Shown: one piece after another, positions 1 through 8,043 of the stretch
Layout: every line of letters begins with the position of its first letter
Position numbering within the stretch: the first letter of the stretch is position 1
Assembly: GCA_039030075.1 (NCBI GenBank)
Contig: JBCCEW010000002.1
Coordinates: forward strand, 186,001-250,000
Direction: 5' to 3'
From: Myxococcota bacterium
GTDB taxonomy: Bacteria > Myxococcota_A > UBA9160 > SMWR01
DNA length: 64,000 nt
The notes under the pieces: generated by a model
Told to the model about the DNA's origin: nothing
Seen by the model: only the letters and a program-made list of their open reading frames with translations
Database searches by the model: none
Position numbers and translations under genes: made by a program

Positions 1-1
1 C

Positions 2-751
2 CGCTTCGGGCTGGTGCCGTCCCTGGCGCTGGTCGGCACGCTGTTCGCGGCCGTGTTCTGGTGGGCATCCCCCGCCGAACGCGGGTTGGGCTGGCCCTGG
101 TCCGGTTCCCCCCGAACGCTCTCGACCGCGCATGCGGAGGTGACGACCACCGCGTTGTCGGACGGCACGCGCGTGACACTCGGCGGTGCTTCTGAGCTCG
201 AGATCGCATTCGACCGGCAACACCGCAGGCTGCGACTCCTCTCGGGCGAGGCCTACTTCGAGGTCGCGCACGATGCCGATCGACCCTTCGAGGTCACCGC
301 GGGGGCGACCCAGGCGCGCGCGCTCGGAACCGCATTCGAGATGCGGCGGCGAGGCGAACGGACGGTCGTGGCGGTCGCCGAGGGGATCGTCGGTGTCGGC
401 GACGGCCAGTCCTCGCTGGATCGCGGAGTTCGGTTGAATCCCGGCCAGCGCGTCATCGTGTCCGATCGGCGCGGCGCGGGCGATCTCGCGCACGTGCGGG
501 TCGAGTCGGTCGGAGCCTGGCGGCGCGGTCGGCTGGTCTTCACGAATGCCACGCTTGCCGATGTCGTGGCCGACGCGAGTCGCTACCACGACCGCCCCGT
601 CGTGCTCGCCGATCCCGACCTCGGCGCCCTGCAGGTGACCGCCTCGTTCCGCGCGGAGGACATCGACGCGCTGCTCGCCGGGCTCACCGAGATGTTCCCG
701 GTGCGCATCGACCGCTCGGGCGACGCCACCCGCATCCTCGCCCGCGATTGA
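2..751 (+). CDS. FecR-family anti-sigma regulator (5' truncated)
   Basis: The reading frame is open to the window's left edge, so the N-terminus is missing. The visible part begins with a transmembrane stretch (about the first 25 residues), followed by a FecR periplasmic domain with the typical core LSDGTRVTL and the segment GEAYFEV. A C-terminal STN/DUF4974-like repeat contains GRLVFTNATLADV. FecR proteins span the inner membrane and pass a TonB-receptor signal to an ECF sigma factor; such a sigma gene would be expected just upstream, outside the window. No TonB receptor follows it: the next gene is convergent. The family is secure, the regulated target unknown. Confidence 0.85.
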   Translation, partial: RFGLVPSLALVGTLFAAVFWWASPAERGLGWPWSGSPRTLSTAHAEVTTTALSDGTRVTLGGASELEIAFDRQHRRLRLLSGEAYFEVAHDADRPFEVTAGATQARALGTAFEMRRRGERTVVAVAEGIVGVGDGQSSLDRGVRLNPGQRVIVSDRRGAGDLAHVRVESVGAWRRGRLVFTNATLADVVADASRYHDRPVVLADPDLGALQVTASFRAEDIDALLAGLTEMFPVRIDRSGDATRILARD

Positions 752-795
752 GCGGCGTCGCGGAGCGGCGACGACCGGACCCGATCGTCGCTCGC

Positions 796-2061
796 TCAGT
801 CCTCGAAGAAGCGCGCGAGTTCGTCTTCGCGGGCGGCGGCGTCGCGGAAGCCGAGCTCGGTCAGAGGGGCGAGGAAGTCGCCGTCGAAGAGGAGGTAGGA
901 AAACAGGTCGCTCTCGGCGCTGCGCGGGTCGTCGCCCAGGTTGCGCATCGCCAGCCGGAAGAAGGGCGAGCGCAGCTTCGCTTCCGGGATGTCCTGCAGC
1001 ACGTCGGCGGCCAGGGCACCGAGGTCGGCGGTGGGCCGGATCACCAGGTCGTCGATCAGGCGGAAGCGCTGGCCGCGCTCGCTCGTCGACACCTCGTTCA
1101 GCCGGTGGGTGTACTCCTCACCGAAGGCCTTCTCGCCGTCGCGAATCATGTCGTTCATCACGCGCATGCGCGCGAGGTCCGTGTCCAGGTGATCGAGCAG
1201 CATCGAGTTCAGGATCTTCCCGAACAGGAAGGCGGGGTTCGCGTAGTCCTCGACCCGGTGCCGCGCGAGGGTTTGCGCATGGGCGTGCTGGGCGTGGGGC
1301 CGCAGCGCCACCACCAGCACCTTGTCGGCGCCGAGTCGAAGCGCCGGCGAGAGCGGCGTGTTGAGGCGCAGGCCCCCGTCGGCGAAGTAGGTCTGGGAGA
1401 TGCGCACGGCCGGGAAGAGCAGCGGGATCGCGGCGCTGGCCAGTGCATGGGTGGGACGCAGGTGGGTCACCTTCGGTACCACCGAGGGATCGCGCGTCCA
1501 GCCCGGCAGGTCGCGGTCGCGGGTCTCGAGGAAGGCGACGACGCGGCCCGTGGCGATCTCGGTGGCGGCGACGCACACGGCACTCACGTGGCCCTGGTTG
1601 ACGTTGCTCCGGATCCGTCGCCACGGCACCGCGCGCACCACCATGCGCTCCAGGGGCTGGGTGTTCAGGAGGCCGTAGATGCGCTCCGGCGGGCTTCCGC
1701 CCCGCATGGCGTCGGCCATGCGTCGCAGCCCCAGCATTCGCCGGGGGAGGCCCAGCAGGTCGCGCCGGCTGAAGGGCAGGACCTCCTCGATCTTCATCCG
1801 CCGCCAGAAGTCGACGAGCTGGGCGCCGCGGACGGGGCCCTGCTGGGAGGTCGCGGCCATGTAGCACGCGTGGATGGCCCCGACCGAGGTGCCGCACAGG
1901 ATGTCGAAGGTGACCGGCTTGCCGATGCGCTTCGGCAGCTCTTCCACCAGGTAGCGGACGACTCCGGCTTCGTAGGCGCCGCGGGCGCCGCCGCCAGAGA
2001 AGACCAGGGCCCGCCGGGGCGAGCGACCGGGAGCCGGGGCTTCCGCGGGAGCGCTAGCCAA
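796..2061 (-). CDS. patatin-like phospholipase family protein
   Basis: Patatin-fold lipid acyl hydrolase with a Ser-Asp dyad. The oxyanion-hole motif GGGARG (about residue 23), the nucleophile elbow GTSVG (about residue 57) and the later DGG motif (ADGGLRLN) are all present, so catalysis looks intact. The gene converges on fecR and lies directly downstream of efp. I chose the TTG at 2061, which overlaps the efp stop by 8 bases; the frame stays open to a start at 2208, but those residues are low-complexity and run inside efp. No signal peptide is evident. The substrate is unknown; the family includes esterases and phospholipases. Confidence 0.82.
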   Translation of the reverse strand: MASAPAEAPAPGRSPRRALVFSGGGARGAYEAGVVRYLVEELPKRIGKPVTFDILCGTSVGAIHACYMAATSQQGPVRGAQLVDFWRRMKIEEVLPFSRRDLLGLPRRMLGLRRMADAMRGGSPPERIYGLLNTQPLERMVVRAVPWRRIRSNVNQGHVSAVCVAATEIATGRVVAFLETRDRDLPGWTRDPSVVPKVTHLRPTHALASAAIPLLFPAVRISQTYFADGGLRLNTPLSPALRLGADKVLVVALRPHAQHAHAQTLARHRVEDYANPAFLFGKILNSMLLDHLDTDLARMRVMNDMIRDGEKAFGEEYTHRLNEVSTSERGQRFRLIDDLVIRPTADLGALAADVLQDIPEAKLRSPFFRLAMRNLGDDPRSAESDLFSYLLFDGDFLAPLTELGFRDAAAREDELARFFED

Positions 2062-2617
2062 CCCGCTCGACGTACTCGCCGGAGCGGGTGTCGACGCGGA
2101 TGGTTTCCCCTTCCTTGATGAAGAGGGGCACCTGCACGACCGCTCCGGTCTCGAGGGTGGCGGGTTTCGTGGCACCCGAGGCCGTGTCGCCCTTGAGGCC
2201 GGGGTCACACTGGGTGATCACCGCCTGGATGAAGGCGGGCAGCTCGATGTTGATCGGTTTGTTCCGCCAGAACACGACGTCGACGTCGAGGTTCTCTTTG
2301 AGATACTTCCGGGCGTCGCCGATCTGCTCGAGCGTAAAAGGAATCTGGTCGTAGGTTTCCTGGTCCATGAAGATCAGCGACTCCCCGTCCTGGTAGAGGT
2401 ACTGCATCTTCTTGTCCTCGACGTCGGCCTCGTCGAGCTTCTCGCCCGAGCGGAAGGTCTTCTCGAGGACCCGACCCGTCCGCAGGTTCTTGATCTTCGT
2501 CCGCACGAAGGCGCCGCCCTTGCCAGGCTTCACGTGCTGGAAGTAGGTCATCACGAACGGCTCACCGTCGATCTCGACTTTGAGGCCGTTGCGGAACTGA
2601 GAGGTATCGACCGCCAT
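2054..2617 (-). CDS. efp: translation elongation factor P
   Basis: EF-P, 187 residues, binds stalled ribosomes and promotes peptide-bond formation at polyproline stretches. The N-terminal KOW-like domain carries the loop KPGKGG with the tip lysine at residue 33, the site modified by lysylation or other means in relatives. Two OB domains follow, with the expected family ending (RVDTRSGEYVERV). The start is the ATG at 2617, preceded by an AAGGGAG ribosome binding site; the open frame reaches 12 codons further without similarity. It lies between the SDR gene and the patatin gene, same strand. No EpmA/EarP-type modification gene is seen in the window. Confidence 0.97.
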   Translation of the reverse strand: MAVDTSQFRNGLKVEIDGEPFVMTYFQHVKPGKGGAFVRTKIKNLRTGRVLEKTFRSGEKLDEADVEDKKMQYLYQDGESLIFMDQETYDQIPFTLEQIGDARKYLKENLDVDVVFWRNKPINIELPAFIQAVITQCDPGLKGDTASGATKPATLETGAVVQVPLFIKEGETIRVDTRSGEYVERVG

Positions 2618-2680
2618 GAGGCTCCCTTCGGTGGGCGAGCAGTCTAGCGGCAACCCGGGGCCCCTGCTGGAGCCCGAATC

Positions 2681-3691
2681 TCAGGCCGAGGACGCCGTTT
2701 CCAGCCGCAAGCTGCCGTCGCCGGCGCGGGCCAACCCGATCCGATCGCCGGGTGCGAAGCCGAGTTCCCGCTCGGCCCGCTGGGTGTCGAGGGTGAAGCC
2801 GTAGCGGAGGCTGCGCGACAGCGGCGCCGGCGCCGAGCGACCGCCGCTCCAAGGCAGCGCGATCCGCGTCCAGCCCAGGATCGGGCTCGGCACCGCCCAG
2901 GCGGCGCGCCCGGTCCAGCGGGCGAGTTGGGAGAAGGGCACGGCCTCGCGACCCGCGACGTTGTAGATGCCCGGGCGGTCACTGTGGACGGCGGCCTGGA
3001 GTGCGCGGGCCGTGTCCTTGTCCGAGATGACCGCGCACATCGGGTCGAAGCCGAGCGGGCGTGCCCGCCGCGAGCGGCCCTGGAGCGCCGGGTTCAGGTA
3101 GGCATCGCCGCCCGCCGCAACCACTGTCGGCGCTCGCAAGAGCACCACGCGCAGCCGGTCGTTGTGGACCTCGCCGTGGATGATCATGTCGGCGTCGACC
3201 CACGCCTTCTGCTCCGGGTCGATCTTCGGGTCGAAGTCGAGCTCGCTGTCCTCGGTGAGGCGGTTCGCGTTCCCGGGCTGCAGCTTGTAGACGAACGCGC
3301 TGCCCAGCGCGACCAGGTGGCGAATCGTCGGGGTCTCGAGGCAGTGCTGGAGCACCAGCCGCACCTCGGCCGTCCGCGCGTCGAGGCCGCCGAGGGCGGG
3401 CGCACTGGGCACCGAGGTCGCGCCGTGCTGGGGCAGGTGGACCACGCTGTCGATCTCGAACTCGCGGAACGCCGCCGAGTGGAACAGATCGCTGGCCGGC
3501 CGATGGCGGGAGAGGGCGACCCGGGCGTAGCGGACCGCCGGCCCGTCCTGGGCCAGGTAGCGGTCGAAGGAACGGGGCGTGGGGCCGCTCCCTACCAGGA
3601 ACAGCGCCTCGACCTCGGGGTCGTGGAACAGGCACTTCACCACCCGACGACCGATCGGCTCGTCGGCGTGGGTGACCAGGACACGCTTCAC
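2681..3691 (-). CDS. atypical extended SDR, NAD(P)-binding (copy 1)
   Basis: Extended short-chain dehydrogenase/epimerase fold, 336 residues. The N-terminal Rossmann strand MKRVLVTHADEPIG has a degenerate glycine motif. The Ser position is kept (S131 in GSAFVY), but the usual catalytic YxxxK is not: the aligned segment reads D158-PEQ-K162. It resembles the product of 9575-10492 along its length, including a shared GFDPM segment and a later YNVAG/FNVTG segment. The GTG start at 3691 overlaps the stop of the acyltransferase upstream as GTGA, implying translational coupling. It is the last gene of the parA-acyltransferase-SDR operon. Substrate unknown. Confidence 0.8.
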   Translation of the reverse strand: MKRVLVTHADEPIGRRVVKCLFHDPEVEALFLVGSGPTPRSFDRYLAQDGPAVRYARVALSRHRPASDLFHSAAFREFEIDSVVHLPQHGATSVPSAPALGGLDARTAEVRLVLQHCLETPTIRHLVALGSAFVYKLQPGNANRLTEDSELDFDPKIDPEQKAWVDADMIIHGEVHNDRLRVVLLRAPTVVAAGGDAYLNPALQGRSRRARPLGFDPMCAVISDKDTARALQAAVHSDRPGIYNVAGREAVPFSQLARWTGRAAWAVPSPILGWTRIALPWSGGRSAPAPLSRSLRYGFTLDTQRAERELGFAPGDRIGLARAGDGSLRLETASSA

Positions 3692-4791
3692 GGGCGGTTC
3701 CGATCGATCAGCCGCTGGATGCGCGTGCGCACCTGCTTCGAGAGATGCTTCACGAGGCGCGCATCGTCGGCGCCTTCCGGACCGAAGCGTTCGTGGAAGT
3801 CGAGCGGTTCGCCGTAGACGATGCGGTAGCGCACCGGATAGGGCAGGAGCCCGAGCGGCCCGAGCCAGGGGAAGGTCGGAGTGATCGGCGCGACAGGAAT
3901 CCCCAGACGCTTCGCGAGGCCCTCCCAGTCATAGAGGACGGGTGTCTGGTCGTCGGAGCCGATCACCGCCATCGGCACGATCGGCGCCCCGGCGCGGAGC
4001 GCGCGCTCGACGAAGCCGACGCGGAAGGGCTGCAGCCGGTAGCGCTGGGTGATCGTCTTGCGGATGCCGGCGACTCCTTCCGGGTAGACGAGCACCAGCT
4101 GGTCGTGACCCAGGAGGTCCGAGAAGTTCTCACGCGTCCCGATCACCTGGCCCACCCGCGCGTAGAACACGTTCACGCCGGGCAGCTCGCCGGCCCAGCG
4201 GTCGACGATCGCGCGAGGCAGGCGCGGCGGATCCGTGTGGAGCAGACAGTCCACCACCGTCATCGCCGCGTCGAAGGGCAAGAGCCCCGCGTGGTTCGAG
4301 GCCAGCACGCACGCTCCCCGTTCGGGCAGGTGCTCGTGTCCGGAGCTGGTGACCCGGAAGTAGGCACGGTAGAGGGCGTAGAACCAGGGCAGCGTGCGAC
4401 GCGCGGCCTCCGGCGAGAACCCGAAGCGGTCGTAGCGTCCCTCGCCCTCGACGAGGTGACCGAGTGCGGCGAGTGCGCGTCGGGCCCGCTCGGGGAGCAC
4501 CCGGTCCAGGAGCTGGAGGTCCTCGGGCAGCTCGATCTCGGCGAGCGTGGGGACGCCCTCGGCGGCGGGCGCGCGGCGCGGTCGCGGGCGAGGCGTGGTG
4601 GCGCGGGTGCGGGTCCGGGCGGGGCGCCGGGAGCGACCGCGTTCGTGCTCGAGCCAGTCGAGGCGCGCCTCGACCGGGTCAGGTGCGCCCGACTCGAGGA
4701 AGGGATCGCGCTCGGGCAGCAGCGCCGGTGCCTCTTCCGCGCTGGACTCCGGGAGCCAGGCGCCCGCTTGGGATTCGCTCGACTCAGACAT
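3688..4791 (-). CDS. lysophospholipid acyltransferase-like protein (copy 1)
   Basis: LPLAT/PlsC-superfamily acyltransferase, 367 residues. A disordered, Arg/Pro-rich N-terminus (about residues 1-80) precedes the catalytic domain. The active-site block reads SNHAGLLPFD, so the His (H167) and Asp (D174) are six residues apart rather than the four of the classical HX4D motif. A PEG motif (VYPEGVAG) follows. The start is the ATG at 4791, overlapping the parA stop by 8 bases (ATGTCTGA), and the stop overlaps the SDR start. The protein closely resembles the product of 10495-11379, including the block FPWLGPLG, but that copy lacks the Arg-rich tail. It probably acylates a lipid; acceptor unknown. 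Confidence 0.85.
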   Translation of the reverse strand: MSESSESQAGAWLPESSAEEAPALLPERDPFLESGAPDPVEARLDWLEHERGRSRRPARTRTRATTPRPRPRRAPAAEGVPTLAEIELPEDLQLLDRVLPERARRALAALGHLVEGEGRYDRFGFSPEAARRTLPWFYALYRAYFRVTSSGHEHLPERGACVLASNHAGLLPFDAAMTVVDCLLHTDPPRLPRAIVDRWAGELPGVNVFYARVGQVIGTRENFSDLLGHDQLVLVYPEGVAGIRKTITQRYRLQPFRVGFVERALRAGAPIVPMAVIGSDDQTPVLYDWEGLAKRLGIPVAPITPTFPWLGPLGLLPYPVRYRIVYGEPLDFHERFGPEGADDARLVKHLSKQVRTRIQRLIDRNRP

Positions 4792-5614
4792 GCTCGTCCA
4801 CCGGAGCGCGCAGCTCGAGTTCTTCGGCGAGTTGCGCCAGGGTCTTCGCGCCGCGGTCGCGCGGGGCAAATTCGAACACGCTCATGCCCCGGGCCTGGGC
4901 CTCGTCGATGCGCACGTGGTAGCCGAGCACGCTGTGGGCGACTTCCTTCGGGAAGCGGGCCTTCAGCTGGTCGTGGATCTCCTGGGCCAGCTTCGTGCGG
5001 CGGGCGAAGGTCGGCACCACCATCGTCACGGTGAGGTCCGGGTGGTCGTAGCGATCGCGCACGGTGGCCAGCGTGCGCATCAGCTCGGCGCAGCCGTCGA
5101 GGGCCAGGTAGGTGAGCGGCACGGGGACCACGACCTCCTGTGCCGCCCGCAACACGTTCAGCGTCAGCGGCCCGAAGGACGGCGGCGCGTCGAAGAACAC
5201 GAAGTCGTAACGGTCGAGCTCCTGGGCGGCGTCGAGGGTCGCGGCGAGGCGGCCGGTCGGGTCGGGGTCGCTCGCGTCCTGGAAGCCGGGGAACAGGCCG
5301 AGCGACTTGTTCGCAACGACCAGGTCGAGCCCCGGGATGCGCGTGTGGACCACCGGCAGCACGGCGCTGTCCGTCGCGCGGGCGTCGAGGCTGTCGCCGA
5401 GCATCTCGTCCAGCAGCAGGTCGATCGCCGATCGCGCCGGCGCGCGATGGTCGACGCCGAAGACCTTCGCGAGCTGGCCCTGGGGGTCCATGTCGATCCC
5501 CAGCACCCGGTGGCCACGATGGAGCGCGAGGTAGGCGCCCAGGTTCGCGACCAGGGTGGTCTTGGCGCTCCCACCCTTTTCATTGATGAATGCGATGCGA
5601 CGCGGCGCGTGCAT
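4784..5614 (-). CDS. ParA/MinD-family ATPase
   Basis: P-loop ATPase of the ParA family, 276 residues. The deviant Walker A motif KGGSAKT (K13 and K18) is intact, as is the Walker B region (FVFFDAPPS) and the MDPQGQLA switch segment. No ParB or parS is visible, and the gene heads an operon of lipid-type enzymes, so chromosome partitioning is unlikely; a role in positioning a protein or complex is possible. The ATG at 5614 is chosen because the family N-terminus begins here (RRIAFINEKGG) and a G-rich ribosome-binding stretch precedes it; a GTG at 5719 would add 35 low-complexity residues. Confidence 0.88.
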   Translation of the reverse strand: MHAPRRIAFINEKGGSAKTTLVANLGAYLALHRGHRVLGIDMDPQGQLAKVFGVDHRAPARSAIDLLLDEMLGDSLDARATDSAVLPVVHTRIPGLDLVVANKSLGLFPGFQDASDPDPTGRLAATLDAAQELDRYDFVFFDAPPSFGPLTLNVLRAAQEVVVPVPLTYLALDGCAELMRTLATVRDRYDHPDLTVTMVVPTFARRTKLAQEIHDQLKARFPKEVAHSVLGYHVRIDEAQARGMSVFEFAPRDRGAKTLAQLAEELELRAPVDEHV

Positions 5615-5892
5615 GGCCCCCCCGGCCTGCAGCGGTGCTGTGGATCCGGTTCCCGTCCCGAACCGGCGCGGATGCGAGTCCTGGCCCCTGGACCCGGCCC
5701 GGGCGGCGCTCGCGCTCACCCTCGGCCTCGCGGTGAGGTCGCCCCGTCGTCTGCGGTTCGCGCGGCGGAAGGATCGACGGCAACGGGGAGCACGTCCCGG
5801 GCGGATCGCCCGAGGACACCACTGAGAAGAACTGCAAGAGGCCTTGCCAACGCGTCGCCTACGACGGGGGGTCGGATGCGGCCTGCCATTCC

Positions 5893-5921
5893 TAGTTACT
5901 GCCGCATCTCGTCCAAGTCAA
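5893..5921 (-). promoter_or_regulatory. candidate sigma-70 promoter for the parA operon
   Basis: Read on the minus strand, TTGACT (5921-5916) is followed after exactly 17 bases by TAACTA (5898-5893). The -35 box matches consensus at five of six positions; the -10 box is weak. Its position just past the etfBA terminator suits a new transcription unit. Confidence 0.4.
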
Positions 5922-5932
5922 TGCAATCGCTC

Positions 5933-5964
5933 AAAAAAACGGCCCCCGCGTGAACGGGGGCCGT
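5933..5964 (-). terminator. Rho-independent terminator of etfBA
   Basis: A perfect 10-bp stem (ACGGCCCCCG at 5939-5948 with CGGGGGCCGT at 5955-5964) and a 6-base loop. On the minus strand the stem is followed by a run of seven T (complement of 5933-5939). It lies about 57 bases beyond the etfA stop. Confidence 0.9.
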
Positions 5965-6020
5965 CGTTTCTGCGTCGTTTCGGTGCCCGCGTCTCGCGAC
6001 GCGGCACCGGCTGACCGGGG

Positions 6021-6992
6021 CTAGCCCTTGGCGGCCTTCACCGCGTCGGTCAGGGCGGGCACGATCTCGAAGAGGTCGGCCACCACGCCGAGGTTCGCGA
6101 CCTCGAAGATCGGCGCATCGGGATCCTTGTTGATCGCGATGATGTAGTTCGAGCCCTTCATTCCGACGAGGTGCTGGATGGCACCGGAGATACCGGCGGC
6201 GATGTAGAGCTTCGGCGTCACGACCTGGCCCGAGGAACCCACCTGGTACTCGTGCGGGAGCCAGCCCGCGTCGACCACCGGGCGGCTCGCACCCATCGCA
6301 CCGCCGAGCGCATCGGCGAGCGGCTGGATGACTTCCCCGAACTTCTCCGGGTCGCCGACGCCGCGGCCACCCGAGACGATCACCTCGGCCTTCGAGAGGT
6401 CGACGCCCTTCGCCTCGGACACCTTGATCTCGACGAACTTGCTGTGGTTCGCCTCGATCGTGGCGTCGAGGGCCTGGACCGACCCGTCGGTGCTGCCGTC
6501 GTAGGGCGCGGTGGCGCCAGGCTGCACGGTGGCCACGACCTTCTCGGAGCTCGTCGTCATGGTGGCGTCGAGCTTGCCGTTGAAGACGCGGCGCTTGAAC
6601 ACGAGGTTGCCGTCGGCGACGTCGACGTCGAAGCAGTCGCTGACGAAGCCGGCGTCGAGGGCCGCGGCGACGCGCGGGGCGACGTCCCAGCCACTGGGCG
6701 TGTTCGAGATCAGCACCAGGTCCGCGCCCGTCGCCGCGATGGCGGCCTTGATCGCCCCCGCCGCAGCTTCGGCGTTGTAGTTCGCGAGCAGGGCGTTGTC
6801 GACGGTGTGGACCGTGCCGCCGCCCTTCTTCGCGAAGGCTTCGGCCTCGCCGCTCACGCCGTCGCCCACGACCAGGCTCTGGACGTCGCGGCCACTGGCA
6901 CCCGCGACCTTCTGGGCGAAGGCGGCGAGCTCATAGCTCGCCTCGCGGATCTGACCGTTCTGGATTTCCGTAACGATGAGAATGCTACCCAC
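6021..6992 (-). CDS. etfA: electron transfer flavoprotein, alpha subunit
   Basis: ETF alpha, 323 residues, carries FAD and passes electrons from acyl-CoA dehydrogenases to ETF-ubiquinone oxidoreductase. The N-terminal ETF domain starts GSILIVTEI, and the C-terminal FAD-binding domain shows the diagnostic VSGGRGVGDPEKF, VGSSGQVVTPKLYIAAGISGA (split here as VGSSGQVV and LYIAAGISGA) and IAINKDPDAPIF segments. The start is the GTG at 6992, preceded by GAAGGAG, 19 bases past the etfB stop; the open frame extends further upstream only inside etfB. It is the second gene of etfBA. It could serve methylsuccinyl-CoA dehydrogenase of the ethylmalonyl-CoA pathway as well as beta-oxidation. Confidence 0.97.
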   Translation of the reverse strand: MGSILIVTEIQNGQIREASYELAAFAQKVAGASGRDVQSLVVGDGVSGEAEAFAKKGGGTVHTVDNALLANYNAEAAAGAIKAAIAATGADLVLISNTPSGWDVAPRVAAALDAGFVSDCFDVDVADGNLVFKRRVFNGKLDATMTTSSEKVVATVQPGATAPYDGSTDGSVQALDATIEANHSKFVEIKVSEAKGVDLSKAEVIVSGGRGVGDPEKFGEVIQPLADALGGAMGASRPVVDAGWLPHEYQVGSSGQVVTPKLYIAAGISGAIQHLVGMKGSNYIIAINKDPDAPIFEVANLGVVADLFEIVPALTDAVKAAKG

Positions 6993-7011
6993 GGTTGACT
7001 CCTTCGGGGGG

Positions 7012-7794
7012 CTAGAGAACCCCCAGCTCCTTGATCTTGCCCACGAGTCCACCGACGACCTCGTCCGTCGAGCCGGACAGGATCTCCGCGGTATCACCCT
7101 TCTGGGGCGGAGCGATCGATTCGATCTTCACCTTCGCCGCGCTCTCGCCCACCTGACCGCCGAGGCCGAGGTCGGCCGCGGTCTTGGTATCGAGGGGCTT
7201 CTTCTTGGCGGCCATGATGCCCTTGAGCGACGCGTAGCGGACCTGGTTGAGACCGGTCTGCACGGCCACGAGGCAGGGCGTCTGGAGCTCCTGCACCTCG
7301 GAGGCGCCGCCCTCGATCTCGCGATCGATGGTGAGCGTGCCGTTGGCGCGGGAGATGGCGACGGCGGCCGTCGTGTGCGGCACACCGACGAGCTCGGCGA
7401 GCATCGGCGGTACCGACGCGAAGTTGCCGTCGTCCGACATCAGACCCATGAAGATCAGGTCCGGGTTCTCTTCCTTGGCGATCGCGGCGAGGACCTTCGC
7501 GATGCCCAGGGCGTCGGAGCCCTCGGTGTCGGGATCGTTCACGTGGATGGCGCGGTCGGCGCCCATGCCCAGCGCGGTGCGCAGCGCCTGGGTGACCCGG
7601 TCGGGTCCGATCGAGACCACCACGACATCCGCTTCTCCATCGTCCTTGATGCGGAGCGCCTCTTCGAGGGCGTAGGTGTCGTAGCTGTTGATCTCGAACT
7701 TGATGTTGTCTTCCACGATCCAGGTGCCGCCGCCATTGATGTCCAAACGGGCATCCTGATGGGGCACCTGCTTCAGGCACACCATGATCTTCAT
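7012..7794 (-). CDS. etfB: electron transfer flavoprotein, beta subunit
   Basis: ETF beta, 260 residues, AMP-binding partner of EtfA. The N-terminus MKIMVCLKQVPHQDA is typical, and the conserved segments LTIDREIEGG and QTGLNQVRYASLKGIM (the ETF beta signature region) are present. The ATG at 7794 has GGAGG nine bases upstream; the frame extends 25 codons further but that part covers a terminator-like hairpin and is not conserved. etfB leads etfA by 19 bases, as is usual. Confidence 0.97.
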   Translation of the reverse strand: MKIMVCLKQVPHQDARLDINGGGTWIVEDNIKFEINSYDTYALEEALRIKDDGEADVVVVSIGPDRVTQALRTALGMGADRAIHVNDPDTEGSDALGIAKVLAAIAKEENPDLIFMGLMSDDGNFASVPPMLAELVGVPHTTAAVAISRANGTLTIDREIEGGASEVQELQTPCLVAVQTGLNQVRYASLKGIMAAKKKPLDTKTAADLGLGGQVGESAAKVKIESIAPPQKGDTAEILSGSTDEVVGGLVGKIKELGVL

Positions 7795-7833
7795 GGGGGA
7801 TGGCCTCCAGGTAAGGGGGGGGAAGGGGGAAAC

Positions 7834-7859
7834 GAAAAACCCGGCGCGCAGGCGCCGGG
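7834..7859 (-). terminator. terminator-like hairpin upstream of etfB
   Basis: Stem CCCGGCGC (7840-7847) with GCGCCGGG (7852-7859), a 4-base loop, and on the minus strand a following run of five T (complement of 7835-7839). It ends only 40 bases before the etfB start, so it either ends the upstream hydrolase transcript or acts as an attenuator in the etfB leader. Confidence 0.7.
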
Positions 7860-8043
7860 GGCCATTCAAGGCGGGCGAACCCTAGTCGACCGCGACGGGC
7901 CCCGCAAGCCGCCGACGGCGGAAAAACCGTACCGAACCAGTGGCTTACGCGGACTCCGCGTCAGCCCGGAGCGCCCACCCGGCGCCTCGGCGAGTCGGGT
8001 AGGGACGCGATTCCAAACGAACTTTGGGGGGCCCGGCGAGCGC

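Larger units (their letters stand above)
5615..6020. other. 406-bp non-coding stretch
   Basis: No convincing protein is encoded here. It holds the etfBA terminator (5933-5964) and, immediately next to it, a candidate promoter (5893-5921) for the parA operon, leaving an unusually long untranslated leader of about 270 bases before parA. The stretch around 5880-5940 is noticeably less GC-rich than its surroundings. Confidence 0.7.

Noticed and set aside
2-751. Linking FecR to the TonB receptor at 56542
   Set aside because: They are 56 kb apart, and the receptor has its own YfiR-MCP operon; the receptor also lacks an obvious N-terminal STN extension.
748-2118. A 456-codon frame opposite the patatin gene
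   Set aside because: Antisense shadow; the patatin motifs on the minus strand are decisive.
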